Shown: one piece after another, positions 1-4,770 of the stretch | Layout of the letters: every line of letters begins with the position of its first letter | Position numbering within the stretch: position 1 is the stretch's first letter | Assembly (NCBI GenBank): GCA_019420945.1 | Contig: JAHZGF010000071.1 | Coordinates: forward strand, 1-8,452 | Origin: Clostridiales bacterium | Lineage (GTDB): Bacteria > Bacillota > Clostridia > Oscillospirales > Oscillospiraceae | Length of the DNA: 8,452 nucleotides | Direction: 5' to 3' | The notes under the pieces: generated by a model | Seen by the model: the letters and a program-made list of their open reading frames with translations, nothing else | Told to the model about the DNA's origin: nothing | The model's database searches: none | Made by a program: the position numbers and the translations under genes

Positions 1-1270
1 GGACGATATCCGCTATTTGTTTGTTCAGTTCCACGATGTCCAGGCTCCAGAGCAGTTTCCTGTTTTGGGCTGTCTGGAGGTCTGTGAGCAGTTGGGAGAG
101 GACTGGCATTCCGTGATGCCGCAGCTTGTAATACAGGCGGAGGAAGGCACGTTCAAATTCAGATTCCGGGATCTGCGTGATCTGACATTTGTCAGGCGAC
201 TTATCGTGGAGCCTGCAGGTCCAATAGGCGGATTCCCTACACTTTTTTCGTTTGAATATGGAACCGCACTGTCCACAGATGACGGTACCGGTCCATGGAT
301 ATGTAACTCCGGACTTTGGGTGAATCACCGCGCCTTTCTGCTTCAGCAGTGCCTGTGCCCGGTCAAACAATTCCCGGTCAATAATAGCGGGATGGCTGCC
401 CGGTACGAAATATTGGTCATACTCACCTTGATTTCGCTTCTTCCTGTGGGGCAGTGTTCGGGTGGTATAGGTCTTTTGTGCCAGCGAGTCACCCGCATAT
501 TTCTCATTGTGGAGGACATATTGGATCGACGTTGTCTGCCAGTATGGGGTCTTATCTCTTGTGGGGATCCCGTACCGCGTGATCTCTTTTGCGATGTCCT
601 CCATGCTGCGTCCATTGAGGTATCTCTGGAAGATCAGGCGGATAATCTCGGCCTCTGCCTCGACAATCTCCAGCCCTCCTTTGACCAAGCGGTATCCAAA
701 CGGGGCCTTGCAGGTGATGAAGCTGCCCTTTTTCATTTTCTTCTGGTAGGTCCAGCGGATATTTTCAGAGATAGCTTCACTCTCTTTCTGGGCTATCATG
801 GAGAAGATGGCTGTCAGCAGCTCGCCGGACATCTGGGCGGTATCGATGCCCTGCTCCTCAAAGCAGACCCCGATCCCCAGGTCCCTCAGCTCCCGGACCG
901 CCATCAGGCTCTCACTGGTGTTTCGCGCGAACCGTGCGGTGGATTTCGTCAGGACCTTGTCGATGCGGCCTCTGCGGCAGTCCTTCAGGAGCCGTTGGAA
1001 GTCATCCCGCTTCTCCGCGGAGGTCCCGGTGATCCCCTCATCCGCATATACGTCCACAAACTCCCATTCCGGGTTGCCGGTGATGAGTTCTGTGTAGTAG
1101 GCATTCTGCGCGGCAAAGGAGTGGATCTGGTCCTCAGAGTTGGAACTGACGCGGGCGTAAGCGGCCACACGCAGTTTCCGGGTCCGGACCGGCCCGGAGG
1201 CCGGGATCATGATAACATGGGGGGCGCTGTTCAGTGCGAGGGATCCACTGATCGCTGTCTGTTCGTTCAT
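1..1270 (-). CDS. Large serine recombinase, C-terminus beyond the left edge
   Basis: Site-specific DNA recombinase of the large serine family, expected to cut and rejoin attachment sites to integrate or excise the element. The frame is open from the ATG at 1270 to the window edge, giving the first 423 residues; family members are usually about 450-600. Visible in order: N-terminal resolvase domain (about residues 33-175) with YARVS carrying the presumed nucleophile Ser42 and Arg40; conserved KSTARFARN (109-117) with Arg113 and Arg116; recombinase domain from about residue 190 (PFGYRLVKGG); zinc ribbon with CGQC at 332-335 and further cysteines at 344, 352 and 362. The start is set by AGAGGTGA a few bases upstream. 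It is the last gene of a minus-strand run, 70 nt after a 48-codon gene. All key residues are present, so it looks active. A long plus-strand ORF over the same bases is its antisense shadow. Confidence 0.95.
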   Translation of the reverse strand, partial: MNEQTAISGSLALNSAPHVIMIPASGPVRTRKLRVAAYARVSSNSEDQIHSFAAQNAYYTELITGNPEWEFVDVYADEGITGTSAEKRDDFQRLLKDCRRGRIDKVLTKSTARFARNTSESLMAVRELRDLGIGVCFEEQGIDTAQMSGELLTAIFSMIAQKESEAISENIRWTYQKKMKKGSFITCKAPFGYRLVKGGLEIVEAEAEIIRLIFQRYLNGRSMEDIAKEITRYGIPTRDKTPYWQTTSIQYVLHNEKYAGDSLAQKTYTTRTLPHRKKRNQGEYDQYFVPGSHPAIIDRELFDRAQALLKQKGAVIHPKSGVTYPWTGTVICGQCGSIFKRKKCRESAYWTCRLHDKSPDKCQITQIPESEFERAFLRLYYKLRHHGMPVLSQLLTDLQTAQNRKLLWSLDIVELNKQIADIV

Positions 1271-1340
1271 CTAAATCACCTCTGTTCAGCCACACACAAT
1301 ACCCTAACTTTCTCTGAAAAGCTATACTCAAATGCAACAA

Positions 1341-1487
1341 CTATTGAGGCGGATATATGACGTCCGCTCCTGTTTCCACCCGGAGCCGCGCGGCGATCTT
1401 CCGAGCCTCCGCTTCGCTGATGATACTGGCGTCCCGCAAGGCACACAGCAGGTTTACCATACCAATGTAGTTTACATTCGCGTTCAT
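1341..1487 (-). CDS. Small 48-residue protein preceding the recombinase, SHOCT-like
   Basis: Short ORF of 48 codons, ATG at 1487 and TAG at 1341, preceded by a strong GGAGGG site 7 nt before the ATG. The protein begins MNANVNYIGMVNLLCALRDA. Its second half, EAEARKIAARLR, has the helical 'short C-terminal/oligomerisation' (SHOCT) look: a hydrophobic helix, a turn (ASIISEAEA), then an amphipathic helix. It sits 64 nt after the resolvase-like gene and 70 nt before the recombinase on the same strand, so it is probably cotranscribed with both. Its function is not known to me. By position it could be a recombination directionality or accessory factor, but no DNA-binding motif is evident. The SHOCT likeness is a pattern judgement only. 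Confidence 0.75.
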   Translation of the reverse strand: MNANVNYIGMVNLLCALRDASIISEAEARKIAARLRVETGADVIYPPQ

Positions 1488-1551
1488 GCTCTTTCCCTCC
1501 AAATCAGGCTGCCGGTCCTATCATCCAAAGAGAAACCGGGTGGTTTTTATC

Positions 1552-2001
1552 TCAGAAGGATTGTGTCATATCAAACCCTTCTGATTCTTCCTGGTCCTCG
1601 AAAGGAGTCTCATCCAGTTCTTCGGGCAGTGTTTCATTGGGGATCTGCATCGCGGCTGCAAAGCGCGCTATGGAAAGAACCCGATCAAGAGACAAGTTCT
1701 TCTCTTTGACACTTTGCACCGCTATGTTTTGATTCTTCAGTTCTGTCATCGTATCAAGTGTTTCTGAAAGGTCTCTCCCCAGCCGATTCCACGAAGAAAT
1801 TAGCAGGACCTCAAAGTCATGCTTCGCCGCGCCAAGACGCACATACTTCAGGCTGCTCTGGCTCGGGGAATAGTCAGCGGCAACCTCCGTCACCTCATAT
1901 CCTGCTTTATCTGCGTACTCCAGCAAAAGCGACTTCTGGGCCTTCAGGTCTTCATCGGTCCTGGCTTTCAGATACAGCCATGCTTTCTTCTTTTCCGCCA
2001 T
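1552..2001 (-). CDS. Stand-alone resolvase-like domain protein, catalytic serine lost
   Basis: 149-residue protein matching only the N-terminal resolvase domain of serine recombinases. The motif LYLKARTDEDLKAQ (residues 9-22) aligns with the family's Y-x-R-V-S-T-D-E-x-x-x-x-Q, but the serine position is Arg14 and the preceding arginine is Lys12. Downstream, SSWNRLGRD (69-77) keeps both arginines (73, 76) while the usual Asp before RLxR is Asn72. No recombinase or zinc-ribbon domain follows; the protein ends in an acidic tail (about residues 126-145, rich in Glu and Asp). It should therefore not cut DNA and may instead pair with or regulate the active recombinase encoded 280 nt further on. The ATG at 2001 is chosen because GGGAGG lies 9-10 nt upstream; the frame stays open upstream to 2091 but that extension does not look like protein. 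The fold assignment is fairly secure; the regulatory role is inference. Confidence 0.8.
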   Translation of the reverse strand: MAEKKKAWLYLKARTDEDLKAQKSLLLEYADKAGYEVTEVAADYSPSQSSLKYVRLGAAKHDFEVLLISSWNRLGRDLSETLDTMTELKNQNIAVQSVKEKNLSLDRVLSIARFAAAMQIPNETLPEELDETPFEDQEESEGFDMTQSF

Positions 2002-2091
2002 AAGCTTTATGCCTCCCATGATGGTACGCCAGAGATAAGCTCCGGCGCACAGCCAATCCTTCATTCGTTTTTCAGTCGTGTATGAAAACAA

Positions 2092-2149
2092 GCGGGGGCC
2101 GCTCCACGATGTGTGGTAGCATTGCGATACCCTTCAGGGCGGCCCCCGC
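2092..2149. repeat. 11-bp perfect inverted repeat around a 36-nt loop
   Basis: GCGGGGGCCGC (2092-2102) is the exact reverse complement of GCGGCCCCCGC (2139-2149). The loop holds smaller pairings (CCAC 2104-2107 with GTGG 2113-2116; GGTA 2115-2118 with TACC 2128-2131). Read on the minus strand, the stem is followed by TTGTTTTC, a weak T tract, so it could act as a terminator or attenuator upstream of the resolvase-like gene. A protein-binding palindrome is equally possible. Confidence 0.6.
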
Positions 2150-2339
2150 CGTTTCTGACATTTGCGTTTCCAATGATGGCCCTATTCGACACTACTTCCC
2201 GAGCCGTAGGCGGCAGGCTTGGACCGCGCGGGCGCGCGTCACGGGAATCTCACCCCTCCGAGGATCTCTCCGAGCTGCCCCCACTGCTTGTGGCTGTGGC
2301 TGGACAGGAGTATCATTACTGGATTGCCGGCGAGGGTCG

Positions 2340-2364
2340 GGCAGGACTCCCGCGGAGTCCTGCC
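2340..2364. repeat. Perfect 11-bp hairpin with 3-nt loop
   Basis: GGCAGGACTCC (2340-2350) pairs exactly with GGAGTCCTGCC (2354-2364) around the loop CGC. No T tract follows on either strand, so a simple intrinsic terminator is unlikely. A second hairpin begins only 8 nt further on (2373-2395). Confidence 0.7.
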
Positions 2365-2372
2365 GCAATGCG

Positions 2373-2395
2373 AAACAGCCCGCCACAGGCTGTTT
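2373..2395. repeat. Perfect 8-bp hairpin with 7-nt loop
   Basis: AAACAGCC (2373-2380) pairs with GGCTGTTT (2388-2395). Together with the preceding 11-bp hairpin it forms a tandem stem-loop pair in a gene-free region. A T-rich end (TGTTTTA) exists on the plus strand, but no plus-strand gene ends here. Confidence 0.6.
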
Positions 2396-2441
2396 TATGG
2401 ACGGATGGGAACCGCTCTGCACCTTATTTGGCCGTCTTTGA

Positions 2442-2458
2442 TGCGGGGGCTTCCCGCA
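2442..2458. repeat. 6-bp hairpin TGCGGG/CCCGCA
   Basis: TGCGGG (2442-2447) pairs with CCCGCA (2453-2458) over a 5-nt loop. It is modest alone and is noted because it lies in line with the neighbouring hairpins in the same gene-free stretch. Confidence 0.4.
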
Positions 2459-2546
2459 CAGATGGTCTTGGCGCATCCTCCAATGTCGCTGCAGCCTCCC
2501 TCTCGGGGGCCTCTCGCCAGCGGACGTATCCAAGCTGCCGGATATG

Positions 2547-2568
2547 ACCGCCTCCCGGCGGTGCTTTT
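2547..2568 (+). terminator. Terminator-like hairpin, weak
   Basis: ACCGCC (2547-2552) pairs with GGCGGT (2557-2562) over a 4-nt loop, followed on the plus strand by GCTTTT. The stem and T run have the shape of a short intrinsic terminator, but no plus-strand gene ends upstream. On the minus strand it lies about 70 nt after the sigma-like gene's stop and lacks a T tract. It may simply be another structural element of the hairpin-rich region. Confidence 0.3.
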
Positions 2569-2633
2569 CAAAGTTCAATGAGGATATGTTTTCCTCTCAC
2601 TTAATCCGACAGAAAAGTGCCTTTTTGAAACCA

Positions 2634-3137
2634 TCATTCAAAGTGTTTTTTTATTTTCTCTATTGCAGAGATAACAGATTTTCTGACTGCAGTATGGGAA
2701 ATCCCCTCTATCTCTCCGATCCGTGTCAGGGTATATCCATCCAAAAAGAGGCGGAGTCTGCGTTGCTGGAGATCAGTTAGGACATTGGATGGCCCATAAA
2801 GAATGCGTTTAATCTCCTGCCTAAGATATATTTCCTCCAGCGATGTCATTAGCGCACCATTCTCCCTTGGGTTGATATCTTCCACGGCTCTGTAGTCTTG
2901 ATGCCGTTCATTTTGTTTTTCCTGCCTATTTTCCTCCAAAACGAATTCGCGAGCCAGGAGGTTGAAGCAAGGAAAACTCAATTCAACAATCTGCCCGCTT
3001 TCTGGGCTCTTGGGATAAAGGGAATCAATATGGACAAACACAGCATCTGGTTTCTCCAGCAGCAATGTGCGGTGGCGCTTCTTAGTTAGCTGAAACCACT
3101 CAGATTCGATGCCGTTTTTCGCTATTTTAATCAGCAT
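2634..3137 (-). CDS. Sigma-70 region-4-like protein (Tn916 Orf7-type regulator)
   Basis: 167-residue protein. The C-terminus, about residues 120-165, is a sigma region 4-like helix-turn-helix: LTDLQQRRLRLFLDGYTL, then TRIGEIEGISHTAVRKSV and a lysine-rich final helix. The N-terminal 90 residues resemble nothing I recognise, and there is no region 2 for -10 recognition, so it is an element-encoded sigma-like regulator rather than a housekeeping sigma. Proteins of this kind sit in the regulatory module of Tn916-like conjugative elements, where they promote expression of recombination and transfer genes. AAGGAGG (3147-3153) lies 9 nt before the ATG at 3137. It is second in a minus-strand unit starting from the promoter at 3557-3585, behind a doubtful 100-codon ORF that ends 18 nt upstream. 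Target promoters cannot be named from the window. Confidence 0.85.
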   Translation of the reverse strand: MLIKIAKNGIESEWFQLTKKRHRTLLLEKPDAVFVHIDSLYPKSPESGQIVELSFPCFNLLAREFVLEENRQEKQNERHQDYRAVEDINPRENGALMTSLEEIYLRQEIKRILYGPSNVLTDLQQRRLRLFLDGYTLTRIGEIEGISHTAVRKSVISAIEKIKKHFE

Positions 3138-3155
3138 TGCACTGTTCCTCCTTTT

Positions 3156-3458
3156 CTAAACATTTGGAAAGCCAAATGCCAGAAAGGGAGGGCCACGGCA
3201 CCTTATCTGGAAGCCATAACAAGCAATATAGCTTCCGTCTACGTAAAATGACAGGAATTCAGAAATCCTGATTAAATCTGCATTAAGAAGTCCACGGGGG
3301 AATCCTGAGGCTGCAGGTGGAGGTTTATCCTCCTTTTTTGTATGACCAACCTGCTTGCCTCGGCAACTTTTTGTTCTTTTCCCCCGTGCTGCCCTGAAAG
3401 CAGTGTGGCTTGGCTTGATCAGACGGAACAACTTAATGCGGCGATTGGCATCTGCCAT
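3156..3458 (-). CDS. Hypothetical basic protein, 100 residues, doubtful
   Basis: ORF of 100 codons beginning MADANRRIKLFRLIKPSHTA, preceded by AAGGAGA 8 nt before the ATG at 3458, and ending 18 nt before the sigma-like gene. The ribosome binding site, spacing and promoter position favour a real gene. The first 45 residues are strongly basic (KRTKSCRGKQ) and could bind nucleic acid. The second half (PPPAASGFPRG, then an aromatic, Cys-containing end) looks less like a normal domain, and the last codons coincide with a 7-bp hairpin CATTTGG/CCAAATG (3161-3178). The coding part may therefore be shorter in relatives, or frameshifted here. A GTG start at 3494 is possible but lacks a suitably spaced site. 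I do not recognise the family. Confidence 0.45.
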   Translation of the reverse strand: MADANRRIKLFRLIKPSHTAFRAARGKRTKSCRGKQVGHTKKEDKPPPAASGFPRGLLNADLIRISEFLSFYVDGSYIACYGFQIRCRGPPFLAFGFPNV

Positions 3459-3556
3459 GTCGCATTTCTCCTTCCGCTCATGCGGCCGGCACACAGACAG
3501 CCAGCATCACCCCCCTTTAAATCATTTGGTAGTCGGCAAATGCGGCTGCCTTACCG

Positions 3557-3585
3557 ATTATATGATTCAGTTTGTCGGATATCAT
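3557..3585 (-). promoter_or_regulatory. Sigma-A-type promoter for the sigma-like gene unit
   Basis: On the minus strand, ATGATA (3585-3580, four of six to TTGACA) is followed after exactly 17 nt by a perfect TATAAT (3562-3557). Transcription would start near 3550, leaving a leader of about 90 nt before the ATG at 3458. It faces away from the XRE gene and is the best promoter match in the window. Confidence 0.65.
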
Positions 3586-3595
3586 GGTTGTTAAA

Positions 3596-3615
3596 TGGTG
3601 TATTGTGTTACACCA
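3596..3615. promoter_or_regulatory. 20-bp palindrome, candidate operator of the XRE regulator
   Basis: TGGTGTA (3596-3602) and TACACCA (3609-3615) are perfect 7-bp inverted arms around a 6-bp AT-rich spacer. The site lies between the two divergent promoters, about 10 bp upstream of the minus-strand -35 box and 20 bp upstream of the plus-strand one. Length and symmetry suit a dimeric XRE/Cro-type repressor. Binding by the adjacent gene product is inferred from position. Confidence 0.5.
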
Positions 3616-3635
3616 AACAAGAGAATTACATCGCA

Positions 3636-3664
3636 TTCAACTGTAAAAAGATGTATTGTAAAAT
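3636..3664 (+). promoter_or_regulatory. Possible promoter for the XRE gene
   Basis: TTCAAC (3636-3641, three of six to TTGACA), a 17-nt spacer, then TAAAAT (3659-3664, five of six to TATAAT). The transcript would begin near 3671, so the leader is very short and includes the GAGGTG ribosome binding site. The weak -35 makes this tentative. Confidence 0.4.
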
Positions 3665-3683
3665 ATCTTTGAGGTGAATTGCG

Positions 3684-4034
3684 ATGTACGACTTCTCCTA
3701 CCCATTGGGAAATGCGGTAAAAAGTACACGGTATCAGCGCGGCCTGACACAGCTTCAAGTTGCGGAAATGGCTGATATTGATGTGCGGACCGTGATGAAT
3801 ATTGAAAATTACAAGGCAAATCCGAAAATGGAGGTGCTGTTTCCTCTAATCCGAACTCTCCGTGTTGATGCCAGAACCATCTTCAACCCGGAATTGGAGC
3901 GGGATGCCCCTATGTTCCAGCAGCTTCGACTGATGGTAGAGGAGTGCAGTGAACAGGAGGCCGAAGCACTGATCCCGGTGGTGGAATCCGTCATTGCCGC
4001 ACTCCGGGCAAAGGATGCCATCGAAATTGGGTAG
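3684..4034 (+). CDS. XRE-family helix-turn-helix regulator (Tn916 Orf9-like position)
   Basis: 116-residue protein with an N-terminal XRE/Cro helix-turn-helix at about residues 8-63: a first helix (LGNAVKSTRYQRG), LTQLQVAEMADIDVRTVMNIE as the paired DNA-binding helices, then the typical NPKMEVLFPLIRTLRVD. The remaining 50 residues form an acidic helical tail (EECSEQEAEALIPVVES), probably for dimerisation. GAGGTG lies 7 nt before the ATG. It is the only plus-strand gene and is divergent from the sigma-like unit; the 20-bp palindrome between them is a likely target. This matches the place of orf9 in Tn916, a divergent gene proposed to repress the orf7/orf8 regulators. The domain call is firm; the repressor role here is inference. 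Confidence 0.9.
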   Translation: MYDFSYPLGNAVKSTRYQRGLTQLQVAEMADIDVRTVMNIENYKANPKMEVLFPLIRTLRVDARTIFNPELERDAPMFQQLRLMVEECSEQEAEALIPVVESVIAALRAKDAIEIG

Positions 4035-4040
4035 AAACTA

Positions 4041-4097
4041 CATAAAACAAAAACAGAGCCTGCTGATCCCCTTTCTTTGGGGAAAAGCAGGCTCTGT
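4041..4097 (-). terminator. Strong intrinsic terminator after the KTR gene
   Basis: ACAGAGCCTGCT (4053-4064) pairs perfectly with AGCAGGCTCTGT (4086-4097), and the loop contains a further CCCC/GGGG pairing (4068-4071 with 4079-4082). On the minus strand the stem runs straight into TTTTTGTTTTATG. It begins 3 nt after the KTR stop codon. It also lies just after the plus-strand XRE stop (4034), where it is followed by the weaker ACTTT, so it may serve both strands. Confidence 0.9.
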
Positions 4098-4100
4098 ACT

Positions 4101-4277
4101 TTAAGTATCTGGCTCGTCGCTTAATACCATCTTCAGTTTTACTACATTGACCCAGTACTCTTTTTTGCATTTTGGACAGTAAAGCGGAAATTTTATCAGA
4201 ACGGTTTCTTCATAAACTTTGACTCTCGTTTTGCTGCCACACTGGGGACAGCAGATCCATTTTGACTCGTTCTGCAT
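4101..4277 (-). CDS. Cysteine-rich KTR domain protein (Tn916 Orf6-like)
   Basis: 58-residue ORF, ATG at 4277 and TAA at 4101. The protein carries two CxxC knuckles, CPQC (10-13) and CPKC (34-37), with GSKTR (14-18) directly after the first and FPLYCPKC around the second. This is the signature of the cysteine-rich KTR family: small presumed zinc-binding proteins found next to cargo such as tetracycline-resistance genes on Firmicutes conjugative elements. Their biochemical role is unknown to me. It begins 16 nt after the stop of the large SLH gene and ends at a strong terminator, so it is probably the last gene of the cargo transcript. The ribosome binding site is weak (only AAGTGATGGT precedes the ATG), which suggests dependence on translation of the upstream gene. 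Confidence 0.88.
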   Translation of the reverse strand: MQNESKWICCPQCGSKTRVKVYEETVLIKFPLYCPKCKKEYWVNVVKLKMVLSDEPDT

Positions 4278-4293
4278 ACCATCACTTATCTCT

Positions 4294-4770
4294 TCACTTC
4301 ACAACATGAAATTCCTGGTTCGAAATTTTCAGCATCTGCACCATCTGCGCCCGGGTGCAGGTGGCATCGGGAGAGAATTTTCCATCGCCGGTGCCGTTGG
4401 TGATGTTTTGCTCGTAAGCCCACTGGACGGCTTTCGCATACCAACTGCCCTCCGGCACATCTGTAAACGCAGACACGTTACTGGCGGGAGCGGGCGAACC
4501 GGCGGCCCGCCACAAGAAAGTGGCCATCTGGGCTCGGGTGCAGGGGGCGTCTGGGGAGAACTTCCCGTCGCCGGTGCCGCCGGTGATGCCCTGTTCCACA
4601 GCCCACAGCACCGCGTCATAATAGTATGCGTCAGCGCTCACGTCCGTGAACGGATTGGTGATGCTTGCCTTGGGGAAGCCGCTGACCCGCCAGAGGAATG
4701 TCACCATCTGCGCCCGGGTGCAGGAGACGTTGGGACTGAAGGTGGTGTCCGACGTGCCGGAGGTGATGCC
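4294..4770 (-). repeat. SLH-coding block, copy 1 of a direct repeat
   Basis: The 3' end of the large SLH gene is highly similar at DNA level, in the same orientation, to 7993-8452. The offset is a constant 3684 bp over the first two SLH repeats and 3687 over the last. As an example, 4718-4768 and 8402-8452 differ at 2 of 51 positions. Confidence 0.85.

Larger units (their letters stand above)
2002..2633. other. 632-bp gap without a convincing gene, GC-rich and hairpin-rich
   Basis: Between the sigma-like gene and the resolvase-like gene no ORF has both a ribosome binding site and protein-like composition. ORFs on both strands here (for example minus 2192-2578, plus 2113-2547) are Arg/Pro/Ser-rich and overlap each other, typical of GC-rich non-coding DNA. 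The stretch from about 2090 to 2565 is clearly richer in G+C than its surroundings and contains at least five perfect inverted repeats (listed separately). It also has short direct repeats, such as CTCCGAG at 2246-2252 and 2258-2264 and CCTCTCG at 2499-2505 and 2510-2516. Candidates are a structured RNA, an oriT or recombination-protein binding region, or a decayed gene. Nothing seen decides between them. Confidence 0.55.

Noticed and set aside
17..1360. Plus-strand open frame of 447 codons
   Set aside because: It is antisense to the serine recombinase, whose minus frame has intact family motifs. The plus frame has no ribosome binding site or recognisable domain.
2002..2091. N-terminal extension of the resolvase-like protein to 2091
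   Set aside because: The resolvase fold starts just after the ATG at 2001, which has GGGAGG upstream; the extension does not match the family.
2113..2581. Overlapping ORFs on both strands (minus 2192-2578, plus 2113-2547 and 2219-2581)
   Set aside because: Low-complexity Arg/Pro/Ser composition, no ribosome binding sites, and mutual overlap in several frames across a hairpin-rich segment.
3478..3507. Nine-codon ORF (MLAVCVPAA) as a regulatory leader peptide before the 100-codon ORF
   Set aside because: The G-rich site (GGGGGGTG) directly abuts its ATG, which is too close for normal initiation, and no alternative stem-loops or runs of regulatory codons were seen.
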